Assembly: GCA_902826865.1 (NCBI GenBank)
Contig: CADEGN010000038.1
Span: 1 to 41,079 of the forward strand
DNA length: 41,079 nt
Source: an uncultured Myxococcales bacterium
GTDB lineage: Bacteria; Myxococcota_A; Polyangia; Nannocystales; Nannocystaceae
Reading direction: 5' to 3'
How positions within the stretch are numbered: the stretch's first letter is position 1; each line of letters begins with the position of its first letter. Shown here one piece after another: positions 1 through 8,493 of this stretch. A program made the position numbers and the translations under genes. The notes beneath the pieces were generated by a model. That model saw only the letters and a program-made list of their open reading frames with translations. It did no database searches and was not told the origin of the DNA.

Positions 1-974
1 GCAGCAGCAGCCCCGACCACACCGCCGAGGAGGGCCAGCAGCACGGACTCGAACAGGAACGAAAACAGGATCGCCGAGCGAGAGAAGCCCAGCGCCCGCA
101 AGACACCGATTTCCTTGCGGCGATGCGCCACCGATCCGTACATGGTGATCGTCGCGCCGATCATGGCTCCGATCGAAAACACGAATGCGATCACGCCGCC
201 CATCGCCATAATGAAAAGCGATGTGTTCTCCGAGAGCTTCTCGTAAAACTCGACCTCTTTGACTGCGTCGAGGGAGAGGCGCTTGTCGAGCTCGACCGCC
301 GCAGCGAACCCGTCGAATAAGGCCGGCGACTCGAGCTGAACGCGGATGGACTGGACCGTGCCTGCCCGACCGAAGGCCTGGCGGACGTAGTTCAGGTCCC
401 CCCAGATCTCGCTTTCGTACGACGAGCCATCGGCTGCGAAGACGCCGACGACCTTGATGGAGCGATTCTTGCGCAGCTCGTAGGCTTGGCCGAGCTCAAG
501 GCCCTTGAAACGTCCACGCGCCTTGGTGCCGACCATGGCTTCGTCGGTATCGGGGGCTGGCCTGCGGCCCTCGACGATCTTCACCTCCGGTCGAAACTCG
601 AACACGTCCGGCGGAACGCCCCGCAGCTGCGCGTTGCTCTTCCCTTTCCCGTTGGCGAGGTCGGAAAACAACACGACGACACTCTCCCCGATGACGAGAG
701 GCTTGCCCGTCGCATCCTTCTTAACCCCGGGCGCGGCGCGGATGAGGGAGACGGTGGCGTCCTCGATCGAACTCGGCAGCTCGGCATCCGAGCCCTTGCG
801 CAGGACGATCGCCGTGCCCGGGCTACCGGACTGCTTCAGCGTGCGTTGCAGACCAGCACTCAGCATGAGTGCTCCGGCGAGCACCGCGACCACGAGCGCC
901 ACGCCGAGCGCTGTCGCCACCGTGGTCGTTCGCCGGACCAGCAGATTGCGGACGTTGTATCGCAAGGGGATCAT
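1..974 (-). CDS. FtsX/MacB-type ABC transporter permease (3' end cut by window edge)
   Basis: Inner-membrane permease subunit of a MacB/LolCE-type exporter. The visible 324 residues begin MIPLRYNVRNLLVRRTTTVA, the usual cytoplasmic helix leading into TM1 (about residues 18-40), then a large periplasmic domain. Near the window edge the FtsX core begins (FVFSIGAMIGATITMYGSVA, then RRKEIGVLRALGFSR, the coupling-helix motif). The last 40-60 residues, including the final TM, lie outside the window. The ATG at 972-974 is preceded by GGAGG at good spacing. It lies 24 nt downstream of the other permease gene, so it is the fourth gene of the adaptor-ATPase-permease-permease operon. Two permeases suggest a LolC/LolE-like heterodimer rather than a MacB homodimer. 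Substrate unknown. Confidence 0.9.
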   Translation of the reverse strand, partial: MIPLRYNVRNLLVRRTTTVATALGVALVVAVLAGALMLSAGLQRTLKQSGSPGTAIVLRKGSDAELPSSIEDATVSLIRAAPGVKKDATGKPLVIGESVVVLFSDLANGKGKSNAQLRGVPPDVFEFRPEVKIVEGRRPAPDTDEAMVGTKARGRFKGLELGQAYELRKNRSIKVVGVFAADGSSYESEIWGDLNYVRQAFGRAGTVQSIRVQLESPALFDGFAAAVELDKRLSLDAVKEVEFYEKLSENTSLFIMAMGGVIAFVFSIGAMIGATITMYGSVAHRRKEIGVLRALGFSRSAILFSFLFESVLLALLGGVVGAAA

Positions 975-998
975 GCTCGTGCCTCCGTGGGATCGTGT

Positions 999-2177
999 TC
1001 AGCCGAGCCTTCGCAGGGCGTCGATGACGTCGAGCTTGGAGGCTCGCCAGGCGGGGATCAGGGCTGCCACGGCCGCAAGAGCAGCGGCGAGGACGAGGGC
1101 CATGACCGCGATCTTCGGCGGGATCGAGAAGTAGGGGAACCATGCGCCCATGTTCTCCTCGAGCCATCGGCCGACACCTTTCTCGACGAGCGGGTAGGCC
1201 AGCAGCAGCCCGAAGCCGCCGCCGAGTAGCCCGATCGTCACGCCTTCGCCCAGCACGAACGTGGCGATGTGCTTGGGGCGAAAGCCGAGGGCCAAGAGCA
1301 CGCCGTACTCGTGCGTGCGCTCGCGCACGCCCATCGCGATCGTATTGCCGAGGATCAGCATCATGATCACGAGGATCACAAACGATACGAAGTCGAGGGC
1401 CCCGAGGAGCGCCGAGGCACCGCCCAGGAATTCCATGTTCATTGCCTTCTCGCTCATCGTCCGGGTTTGGACGTCCTCGCCGTCGAACCCGTCGTCGATG
1501 GCCTGGGAGATGGTCGCGGCGCGCGACGGATCGTCGACGAGGGAAGCGATCCAACCGATTTGGTCGCGGCGCTGCTCGGGCAAGCTGTCGTTGAGGTAGT
1601 CCCAGTGAAAGAGGAACTGGGCGCGGTCGACCGACTTCGCGGTTGCTGTGTAGATCCCCTCGATCTTGAACTTCCAGTCGCCCGGGTAGATCGTCCCGAC
1701 CAAGGTGATCTCGTCGCCGACTTTCCATCCGAATTGGTTGGCCAGCGCCTCGCCGATGATCGCGCCTTGGCGGTTTTCCTTCCACGCTGCCAGCCGATCG
1801 GGCGGAACGGCCATCTCGCGATAGACGTCGAAGAACGTGTCGGTATCCACGGCGAGATTCGCGAAGAACTCCGACTCGCGCACGGGGTGCTTGGCGCCGA
1901 ACCAATTGAGGTAGGTGGAGGCCTGTACGCCCGCGATCTTGCCCTTGCTTCCGTCGAACTCCCCGAAATACCGCTTGGGCAGGGGCATGACGAAGGTGAC
2001 CTTGTGCATGGTCGACAGCCGGTCCTGCGCCGCGTTCTCGACCCCCGCCTCCCACGCGCCGGTGAGTGTGCGGATGAAGACGAAGGCGAAGATCGCGATG
2101 CCCACGCCAGCAACGGTGAGCATGGTCCGCAGCCAGTTGTGGCCGATGTTCTTGACGGTGAGGCTGGTCAGCGTCAC
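999..2177 (-). CDS. FtsX/MacB-type ABC transporter permease
   Basis: A 392-residue inner-membrane permease. The N-terminal helix (about residues 15-37, TMLTVAGVGIAIFAFVFIRT) is followed by a periplasmic MacB_PCD-like domain of roughly 220 residues. Three TM segments at the C-terminus make the FtsX core (LDFVSFVILVIMMLILGNTI; TFVLGEGVTIGLLGGGFGLL; IAVMALVLAAALAAVAALIP). The coupling motif GVRERTHEYGVLLALGFRPKH lies between them, and the protein ends in the typical WRASKLDVIDALRRLG tail. Its ATG overlaps the end of the ATPase gene by 4 nt (ATGA), indicating translational coupling. This four-TM layout is standard for MacB/LolCE mechanotransmission permeases. The substrate cannot be read from sequence. 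Confidence 0.93.
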   Translation of the reverse strand: MTLTSLTVKNIGHNWLRTMLTVAGVGIAIFAFVFIRTLTGAWEAGVENAAQDRLSTMHKVTFVMPLPKRYFGEFDGSKGKIAGVQASTYLNWFGAKHPVRESEFFANLAVDTDTFFDVYREMAVPPDRLAAWKENRQGAIIGEALANQFGWKVGDEITLVGTIYPGDWKFKIEGIYTATAKSVDRAQFLFHWDYLNDSLPEQRRDQIGWIASLVDDPSRAATISQAIDDGFDGEDVQTRTMSEKAMNMEFLGGASALLGALDFVSFVILVIMMLILGNTIAMGVRERTHEYGVLLALGFRPKHIATFVLGEGVTIGLLGGGFGLLLAYPLVEKGVGRWLEENMGAWFPYFSIPPKIAVMALVLAAALAAVAALIPAWRASKLDVIDALRRLG

Positions 2178-2923
2178 GTCAACCTACCTTTGTCGAGCTT
2201 GTGCACGACCCGTGCGCGTTCAGCCGCCGCCGGATCGTGCGTCACCATCAAGATGGTTTTGTCGAACTCACGGTTGAGCTTATCGAGCAGGTTCAGCACG
2301 TCGTCGGCGCTCTTGCGGTCGAGTTCACCGGTGGGCTCGTCGGCCACGATGATCTTCGGATCGTGGACGATCGCGCGAGCGATACCGACGCGCTGCTCCT
2401 GCCCGCCCGAAAGCTGCTGGGGGCGGTGGTGCAGCCGATCTTCGAGGCCGACGACGCGCAGGGCGATCTGCGCGCGTTTCTTCCGTTCGGACGCGGGCAC
2501 CTTGGTGAGCAGGAGCGGGAGCTCGACGTTCTCGAGGGCGGTCAGCACAGGGATCAGGTTGAAGTGCTGAAACACAAATCCGATGGTCTGCGAGCGCCAC
2601 TTCGCGAGGGCGGCGTCTCCCATCGCCGAGACCTCTGTGCCCGCTACGAGGAGGCGTCCCGCGGTGGGGCGATCGAGCCCGGCGATCAGGTTGAGCAAAG
2701 TCGTCTTGCCCGATCCGGACGGACCCATCAGCGCATCAAACGAACCCTCTTCGATCTCGAGGTCGAGATCGGAGAGTACGTCGACTCGCTCTTTGGCGCG
2801 CCAGAACGAGCGCGTGATGCCTTTGCACTCGATAACGGGCTTGTTCGCGGCTTTGCGCGCGGGCTTATCGTCGTGCCGCGATTCGTCGCCGCGGTTCTCC
2901 TCGTGCACCTTTGCGTCGCTCAT
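2174..2923 (-). CDS. ABC transporter ATPase, LolD/MacB-type
   Basis: A 249-residue nucleotide-binding subunit that powers the two FtsX-type permeases encoded after it. Walker A is GPSGSGKTT at residues 67-75, the Q-loop is VFQHFN near 118-123, the signature LSGGQEQR at 171-178, Walker B IIVADEPTG at 191-199, and the H-loop TH lies near 230. A charged 28-residue extension (MSDAKVHEENRGDESRHDDK...) precedes the ATPase fold and is unusual for LolD, which normally starts within about 10 residues of the first strand. The gene overlaps both neighbours by 4 nt, so the subunits are probably made in fixed ratio. Confidence 0.95.
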   Translation of the reverse strand: MSDAKVHEENRGDESRHDDKPARKAANKPVIECKGITRSFWRAKERVDVLSDLDLEIEEGSFDALMGPSGSGKTTLLNLIAGLDRPTAGRLLVAGTEVSAMGDAALAKWRSQTIGFVFQHFNLIPVLTALENVELPLLLTKVPASERKKRAQIALRVVGLEDRLHHRPQQLSGGQEQRVGIARAIVHDPKIIVADEPTGELDRKSADDVLNLLDKLNREFDKTILMVTHDPAAAERARVVHKLDKGRLT

Positions 2924-4143
2924 GTCGACTCGCCTTTCTGCTTCACCTTCTGACCATCGACCAGGGTGCTCGCGGGCTCCCGCACGACGTTTGCCCCGGC
3001 GGGCGGTCCATCGATGAGTTCGTAACCCGAGCCGACCTCATCGCCAAGCTTGACCTGGCGCATCTTGATCGTGCTGTCCTCGACCACGAACACCACCTGA
3101 TTTCCGTCACGCTCGGTGATCGCGGTGGCCGGCACGATGACCTTGGGTTTCTCGCGCTCCATCTCGGGGGCGAGCCGCTCGGACAAGAAGCTGACGCGAG
3201 CGGCCATGTCGGGCAGCACGCGCTCGCCGGGATCATCGAAGGCGACTTTGACGGTAACGGTGGCCTTTGCGCGATTCACCCGTGGGCTGATCTCTTTCAC
3301 CGTGCCAGCAAAACGTTCGCTCGGGAACGCGTCGAGAACGATCTCGGCCGGGCTCTTGGGCTGGATCAGGTGCAGACGCCCCTCGGGCACGTCGGTTTCG
3401 ACGAGCAGGGAGCCGAAGTCCGCGAGTTCGACGAGCCACATCGCCTGCACTCCCACCAATTCGCCGAGGCCGGCGGGTTTGCCGACGACCACGCCATCCA
3501 TCGGCGCGACGATCGTCAGATAGGCGATGTTGACCTCGAGGCTCTCGGCCTCGGCCTCGATCGCGCGGGCCGCAGCCTCCGCGGCAGCGACCTGCTTCTG
3601 GACCACCGGCACACGAAACTCGAAGTCCTCGGCGACCGCCGCCGCTCCCACGCCTTGACTGGCGAGTCGGCGCTCGCGCTTGGCTTTCTGCTGGGCGTCC
3701 GCGAGCTCCGCCTTCGCCGTCTGAATTTGTGCACGGGCCGAAAGGGCGCGCGCCTTTACGGCGTTTAGTTGGGCCCGAAGGTCGGCGTCTTCCAGCTCGG
3801 CCAGCACATCGCCGGCGCGCACGTGCTGGCCTTCGACCGCGTTGATCTTCTTGATCCGACCCGGGAGCTTTGCGCCGACCTTCGAGGTCCGTTGGGGGAC
3901 CACATAACCAGTGGATGTGAGCTTGGCCTGGGCTTCGGCCGGCGAGACGACGACGATCTGTGTCACCTCAACCTCGGGCTTGAACACGCGTGCTTCAATG
4001 GCCGGGCGGCCATACGTCCAAGCCGCCAGGCCGGCGAGGCCGATCGCGGCAAGGATGGTGGCTCGCTTGGGCCACGGCGAGGGCGGGCCGCTTTCGCGAT
4101 TGATCCGCAACGCCGCGAGGTCGGAGGACAATTGGTCGGACAT
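2920..4143 (-). CDS. HlyD/MacA-type periplasmic adaptor (membrane fusion protein)
   Basis: A 407-residue adaptor and first gene of the exporter operon. One N-terminal TM (about residues 29-45, ATILAAIGLAGLAAWTYG) anchors it. A biotinyl-lipoyl hairpin half follows (GRIKKINAVEGQHVRAGDVLAELEDADLRAQL), then an alanine-rich coiled-coil hairpin (about 115-200), the second lipoyl half (IVAPMDGVVVGKPAGLGELV), a beta-barrel domain and a membrane-proximal domain. It would link the inner-membrane ABC complex to an outer-membrane channel; no TolC-like gene lies in the window. Transcription probably starts in the gap upstream of 4143, but I see no clear promoter there. Confidence 0.92.
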   Translation of the reverse strand: MSDQLSSDLAALRINRESGPPSPWPKRATILAAIGLAGLAAWTYGRPAIEARVFKPEVEVTQIVVVSPAEAQAKLTSTGYVVPQRTSKVGAKLPGRIKKINAVEGQHVRAGDVLAELEDADLRAQLNAVKARALSARAQIQTAKAELADAQQKAKRERRLASQGVGAAAVAEDFEFRVPVVQKQVAAAEAAARAIEAEAESLEVNIAYLTIVAPMDGVVVGKPAGLGELVGVQAMWLVELADFGSLLVETDVPEGRLHLIQPKSPAEIVLDAFPSERFAGTVKEISPRVNRAKATVTVKVAFDDPGERVLPDMAARVSFLSERLAPEMEREKPKVIVPATAITERDGNQVVFVVEDSTIKMRQVKLGDEVGSGYELIDGPPAGANVVREPASTLVDGQKVKQKGEST

Positions 4144-4256
4144 GGCGGACGATCCGAATCGAAACGAACCGTCCGGAGGTTACACGAAAGTCCGCGTGCG
4201 TCGCCACTCGCGCCCATCGGGCGGCCGACGCGGTCGTCGGCGCCGACGCCGGTGAC

Positions 4257-4388
4257 GCGGCGATGCAGTTCGAACGGCCAGCGATCGGCAGACAGCTTGA
4301 TCAGGGCGGCGCCAGCAACAAAGCCACCGATGTGGGCCCAGAGCGCGACGCCCCCGGCCTCGGCCGACCACTGCGGGAGCGTCCGCCC
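4257..4388 (-). pseudogene. Rhomboid-protease C-terminal remnant in a 360-bp gap
   Basis: The 362-bp stretch 4144-4505 has no intact gene. One minus-strand frame reads GRTLPQWSAEAGGVALWAHIG then GFVAGAALIKL. The GGVAxWAHIGGFVAGxxL block is the hallmark of the last TM helix of rhomboid intramembrane proteases and carries the catalytic-dyad histidine (the H of WAHIGG). The upstream helices and the catalytic GxSG serine are absent: the frame upstream runs into unrelated Arg/Pro-rich translation and a stop. It is most likely a truncated relic. The identification rests on this one motif. Confidence 0.6.
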
Positions 4389-4505
4389 ATCGAGTCTCGA
4401 CGTTGTTGCCGGCGATCGGGGAACATGCCGCGACACCAGCGTAGCACGCGGTGCTGTTGGGCTGCTGAGTCGAACGCGTTGAGGCTCGGTGTCAACTCCG
4501 GCCGG

Positions 4506-5435
4506 TCACTGCAGGATGCCGTTGCGGGGCCAGATGGGCTCGAGCGTGAGGTTGTCGCCGAGCAGCTCGCGCAGGTCGATCTCGATGTTGCGCGAGAGCG
4601 CCGAAAGCGGAAGATCATTGGGATCCACCCCAAAGGGCTGCTCGATCTCGTCGCCGATCGCATCGAGACCGAGAAACGCGTACGAGATCAGCATTGTGAC
4701 GGCGGGTGACAGCCAGTGAAATGTCTCGACAAGCCCAAACGGCAGGGTGAACACGTAGAGGGCAACGATCCGGTGGATCAGCACCACGTAGGATGCCGGC
4801 AAGGGCGTCGAGGCGATGCGCTCGCAACCTCCGAGAACATCGGTCAGATTGCGCAATGACTGCTCGAGCAACGGCACGTGCAGCGGATCAACCGTGCGTT
4901 CGCGCAGGGCGCTACGGATCGACGTCCCCAGAAAGCCAAGTACCGCCAGCGGTCGGTGGCGGACGCTGGCAATCCGTTGCATGTCGTCCGGGTCCAGCAA
5001 GTCGGCGATCTCGGCGAGGTCATCTTCTCGGCGTAGGTGTTGGCGGAGCAGATGGGCGAACGCGGCGGTGCGCAGCACCATCTGGCGTTGGCGTGGCGAG
5101 GGCTTGCCATCCCCATCGTCATCCAGCAGCACGGCGACCGAGCGGGCGAAGCTGCGAGAGTCATTGACGAGCTGACCCCACAACCGCCGGCCCTCCCAGA
5201 ACCGGTCATAGCTGGCGTTGTTGCGGAAACCGAGGAAAATCCCGAGAGGCAGCCCGATGAGGGTGAAAGGGAGCGGGGTGAGTAGGGCGAACTTCGGGAA
5301 CCACTGTTCGCGCACGAGCGTGAGCGCCACGGCCGAAAGCGTGACGATGACCAGTCGCGGAAAGACCCGCTGGAGCGCCGTGCCGTTCCAGACGAGCAAC
5401 TGCCGCCACCACGAGCGTCGATCGAGGATGAGCAT
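4506..5435 (-). CDS. Bestrophin-like (UPF0187/RFP-TM) chloride-channel family protein
   Basis: About 309 residues from the ATG at 5435 (MLILDRRSWWRQLLVW). Longer upstream reading gives only Arg/Pro-rich sequence, so I reject the earlier ATG. The family signature is clear: LPLGIFLGFRNNASYDRFWEGR, then RLWGQLVNDSRSFARSV, matching the LGFRxNxxYDRWWEAR and LWGxLVNDSR blocks of bacterial bestrophins. TM segments occur near residues 25-45 and 50-70 and again near 205-250 (SYVVLIHRIVALYVFTLPFG; WLSPAVTMLISYAFLGLDAI). The ending DEIEQPFGVDPNDLPLSALSRNIEIDL is the conserved C-terminal block. Bacterial members are pentameric ion channels; ion preference is not readable. It is divergent from the HEAT gene on its right. 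Confidence 0.9.
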   Translation of the reverse strand: MLILDRRSWWRQLLVWNGTALQRVFPRLVIVTLSAVALTLVREQWFPKFALLTPLPFTLIGLPLGIFLGFRNNASYDRFWEGRRLWGQLVNDSRSFARSVAVLLDDDGDGKPSPRQRQMVLRTAAFAHLLRQHLRREDDLAEIADLLDPDDMQRIASVRHRPLAVLGFLGTSIRSALRERTVDPLHVPLLEQSLRNLTDVLGGCERIASTPLPASYVVLIHRIVALYVFTLPFGLVETFHWLSPAVTMLISYAFLGLDAIGDEIEQPFGVDPNDLPLSALSRNIEIDLRELLGDNLTLEPIWPRNGILQ

Positions 5436-5585
5436 CCGCGCCGAAGATAGCGTAGACCGGGTCACTGGCGCAGGCGGCGTCCTGCCGGCATGGTGGCGGC
5501 TCGCGCAAGCGCGGGCCGCCGGCACTGAGGTGGAGACGGGGCGCTTGAACGGCGGCTTGATTCAGGACATAGCTAGGGCACTCGG

Positions 5586-6092
5586 GTGACGTTCGCGGCG
5601 ATCGGATTGGCCTTGGCGATGTTGGCGGGACGCGGAGCACCGCCGCGGCCGCCGAGCACCGATGTGATCGCGACGGTCACTGCCCGGCTGCTGCGGATGC
5701 ACGAGGATCGCACCCCGAGCGGCGCCGAGGCGTTACGGGCGCTGATCGAGCGGGGAGTGCCACCGCGCGCACTCATCGTTTGGCTCGATCACTTTCGCAA
5801 GGCGCCGCGTGTCGACGTCATCGATATTCTCCTCGAAGTCGCGCAGTACCGGCGCACCGAGATTCGCGCGCGCGCCCTCGTCGCGTGGGCCGAGTGCGGG
5901 GATGCGCATGCGGACCGTGCGATCGCCCTGGCTGCACACGATCTCGACCGGGGGATCCGGCGCCTCGCGATCACGATCGCCCGTCGCCACCCGAGCCCGG
6001 CGGCGTCCGTGTATCTCGACGAGCTACTTGGCCGCGACTCCGTATTGGCCGATGAGGTCATTCATGAGGCCGAGGCCGCGGGGTCGAGATGA
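5586..6092 (+). CDS. Small HEAT-repeat-like protein with N-terminal hydrophobic segment
   Basis: A 168-residue protein starting at GTG 5586. A short hydrophobic N-terminus (MTFAAIGLALAMLAGRGAPP) may be a signal or anchor. The rest is helical with repeats of the HEAT/ARM kind (IDILLEVAQYRRTEIRARAL, VAWAECGDAHADRAIALAAH, RRLAITIARRHPSPAASVYL). Its stop overlaps the next ATG by 4 nt (ATGA at 6089-6092), so it is coupled to the propeller lipoprotein, which itself ends in HEAT-like repeats. The two probably act together at the envelope. No specific function recognised. Confidence 0.75.
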   Translation: MTFAAIGLALAMLAGRGAPPRPPSTDVIATVTARLLRMHEDRTPSGAEALRALIERGVPPRALIVWLDHFRKAPRVDVIDILLEVAQYRRTEIRARALVAWAECGDAHADRAIALAAHDLDRGIRRLAITIARRHPSPAASVYLDELLGRDSVLADEVIHEAEAAGSR

Positions 6093-7891
6093 GCCGCGCG
6101 TTCGTGCTCGCCCTTGCGCTCGCGTTCTCGGGGTGCGCCAAGGACCGCCTGCCCGTTCGTGCGCCGATCCATGGCAATTTGTTCGCCGAATCTACGAGCA
6201 ATGCCGATCGCCTCCGCATGGCCCGGGCCGCGGCGGCGCTGCCGTTGGTGGTGTTGGTCGAGCGCAAGCGTGTGGTTGCGGTCGACCCCATCCACGCGAA
6301 AACGCGGTGGATCCACAAGCTCGAGGTCACCGGGCATCCGGTTGGTGGCGCCCGTACGGTCGTGCTACCGGCGGGTCAGCGTCTGGTCGGGCTCGATCGC
6401 AAGACCGGTGCGGTACGTTTCGAGGTCGAGCTTCCCGGCGAAGCCATCAGCGGCCTGGCATTGTCCGAGCCGTGGCTGGTCGCCACCGTGCTCGATCCGC
6501 AGGGCAAAGCCCCCGGACAGGTCCTCGGGATATCGGTGGACGATGGTCACATCCGTTGGCATCGGCGCGCCGCTGCGCCGCTGGGGATCCCAGATGTCGT
6601 CGGCGACATCGCCGTGCTTGCGATTGACGATCAAGTGGTCTCTCTGCGGCTCGATAGCGGTCGCGAGGTCGCACGCGTCGACTTGCCTCGCGGGGTTCGC
6701 TCGGCTGGCACGCCGCCACGCGTCGTCCGGCGAGGAGAGCTGTGGTTTGTCGGCGACGGCGCGAAGTGGGTGCCACTCGATGTCACCGGTGGCAACGCAG
6801 TTGCGCGCCAGCTGTACCGCACCTACGCCCCGGCCTTCGCTACCTCGGACGGCATCGACGCCGGTCATGGCGACGACGAACGCCTGCGCCTGTGGTTGCG
6901 GATGTCGCGCGTGGACGCGATTCCTCGCGACGCGATTCTGCTCGCGCGTCGGGCCGTGATCGCGATCAGGCTTGATGGAGACGGAGTGCCGGTGCGCGCT
7001 CGCTGGGTTCACCTCGAGCGAAAGGGTGAGCTCGTCGCGATGGAGGTCACAGGCGACCGCGTGCTGGTGGTGCGTGAAGACGGCGAAGTTGTCGAACTCG
7101 CTGCGTCAGATGGTCGCGAACTGACAAGGATCTCGGGTGGCGAGCCAGTACGGGGCGCGCTGATCCTCGGCGGCGGGCTCGATGCTCGGGCTGGGGTCCA
7201 GCGAACCGACGATCCGGGCAGCCTGACCGACCTGCGTCAACTCCTGACGCTCGACGATCCTCGGCTCTTGCCCGCGCAGAGGCTCGCTGCGGATTTGTTG
7301 TGGCGCAACGACGACCCGGCTGTGCGAAGGACGATCCGCAGGCTCGCGAAGGACGATGGTGATGGCTCCGAGCGAGCGCAGGCCCTGCGGAGTCACGCTG
7401 CCAGCCTGCTGGCCACGCGCTGGGGAAGTGGCTCGCGAACGGATGTCGCGGACATCGTGGCAGCCCTGGGTAAACGCCCGGTTTTCGCGCCGGACGGCGT
7501 CGCGACGTTTGCCGAACAGATCGCTGCGGTGGTGCGTACGGGTGGGCTCGAAGCCGTGCCCGAGTTGTCTGCGCTCCTCCTTCATCCCGGCACCTCGGAT
7601 GCTGATGTGCTCGCGATCCTCGCCGCGTTCGCTGCGCTCGAGGAGCCCGCGGCCGTGCGCGCGGTCGAACGGTTTCTTCGCCGTTATCACGCCGACGATG
7701 TGCTGCTTCGCGAGACCGAAGCTGTCGCCGAGGCGGCGCGCGTGCTGCTTGGCCACGCAAAAGGCGAAGGTGAGGCGGCCGCGCGCGCCCGCGCGACCCT
7801 CCGCGAGGTCGCCGACGATCCCGCTTGCGACGTTGCGCTGCGCGGCCTCATCGTGCACGGGCTGCTCGAGCTGAGCCCACAAACGCGTTAA
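6089..7891 (+). CDS. PQQ-like beta-propeller lipoprotein with C-terminal HEAT-like repeats
   Basis: A 600-residue predicted lipoprotein: MSRAFVLALALAFSGC carries a lipobox ending at Cys16. Residues of about 50-370 show repeated blades of the PQQ/BamB type (VVAVDPIHAKTRWIHKLEV; LVGLDRKTGAVRFEVELPG; VLGISVDDGHIRWHRRA; VVSLRLDSGREVARVDLPRG; VLVVREDGEVVELAASDGRE). Residues of about 385-600 are helical repeats (LAADLLWRNDDPAVRRTIRRL; LLLHPGTSDADVLAILAAF). The combination resembles BamB-like scaffolds, but no Bam partner is present. It is coupled to the upstream HEAT protein. Its TAA overlaps the stop of the convergent gene on the minus strand within the bases gttaa. Confidence 0.85.
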   Translation: MSRAFVLALALAFSGCAKDRLPVRAPIHGNLFAESTSNADRLRMARAAAALPLVVLVERKRVVAVDPIHAKTRWIHKLEVTGHPVGGARTVVLPAGQRLVGLDRKTGAVRFEVELPGEAISGLALSEPWLVATVLDPQGKAPGQVLGISVDDGHIRWHRRAAAPLGIPDVVGDIAVLAIDDQVVSLRLDSGREVARVDLPRGVRSAGTPPRVVRRGELWFVGDGAKWVPLDVTGGNAVARQLYRTYAPAFATSDGIDAGHGDDERLRLWLRMSRVDAIPRDAILLARRAVIAIRLDGDGVPVRARWVHLERKGELVAMEVTGDRVLVVREDGEVVELAASDGRELTRISGGEPVRGALILGGGLDARAGVQRTDDPGSLTDLRQLLTLDDPRLLPAQRLAADLLWRNDDPAVRRTIRRLAKDDGDGSERAQALRSHAASLLATRWGSGSRTDVADIVAALGKRPVFAPDGVATFAEQIAAVVRTGGLEAVPELSALLLHPGTSDADVLAILAAFAALEEPAAVRAVERFLRRYHADDVLLRETEAVAEAARVLLGHAKGEGEAAARARATLREVADDPACDVALRGLIVHGLLELSPQTR

Positions 7892-8493
7892 AAATAGTAG
7901 CGGGCTTTGAGTGCCACACCGACGTGGGCAGGCCCAAACCGAGCGTCGCGAGCCTCGACGATGAAAGGGGCCCACGCGCCCTCGAGGCAGGTGTCGAGGG
8001 GCACGCGGATCCAATGGAACGCGAGCCCCAGCGTGGGAACCCGCAGCATGAGACCGAAGTGCACGGGTCGATCGGCAAACGCGCCCCCGTAATGCGGCCC
8101 GTCGTAGCCGGCGAGGGTGCTTCGGCCCCACAAGCCGGCACCGATCCCACCACCGATGTAGAGCACAGCGTCGACATCCGGGTTATCGCCCACGACGCGC
8201 GAGTGCCACAGGTACTCGAGGGAAACCCCACCGGCGCCGTGGTGCAGTGGGAGCCAGGCGATGTCGGCTTGGATCGCATGGCGCGTGCTGAAAAAGTGCT
8301 TGAGCGACAGACCCATCGGGTCGCCCAAGCTCACGCCAACGCCGGTTCGCCGATCCGGGCTAGGCGGCGGCAGCCGAGCGTAGCCCTCGGTCGTTGGTGC
8401 GGCGAGGGCGGCGCGTTGGCCGAGCAGCGTTGCCAACGAGAGCAACGCAGGTGCGCACGCTCGCGCCGCCCAATGCCCCGCGCTACGTATCAC
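7888..8493 (-). CDS. Secreted, probably outer-membrane beta-barrel-like protein
   Basis: About 201 residues. I choose the GTG at 8493 because it overlaps the stop of the preceding gene as GTGA and opens a clean signal peptide (VIRSAGHWAARACAPALLSL...AALA, cleavage near AALA-AP). The mature part alternates polar and hydrophobic residues as in transmembrane strands (TGVGVSLGDPMGLSLKHFFS; DAVLYIGGGIGAGLWG; VHFGLMLRVPTLGLAFHWIR) and ends in KARYYF, a terminal aromatic typical of outer-membrane barrels. Last gene of a three-gene operon. Family not recognised beyond barrel-like. Confidence 0.75.
   Translation of the reverse strand: MIRSAGHWAARACAPALLSLATLLGQRAALAAPTTEGYARLPPPSPDRRTGVGVSLGDPMGLSLKHFFSTRHAIQADIAWLPLHHGAGGVSLEYLWHSRVVGDNPDVDAVLYIGGGIGAGLWGRSTLAGYDGPHYGGAFADRPVHFGLMLRVPTLGLAFHWIRVPLDTCLEGAWAPFIVEARDARFGPAHVGVALKARYYF

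Noticed and set aside
486..1134. Long plus-strand open frames over the exporter operon
   Set aside because: They are Arg/Ala/Pro-rich translations antisense to clear permease genes; long antisense frames are expected at this GC content.
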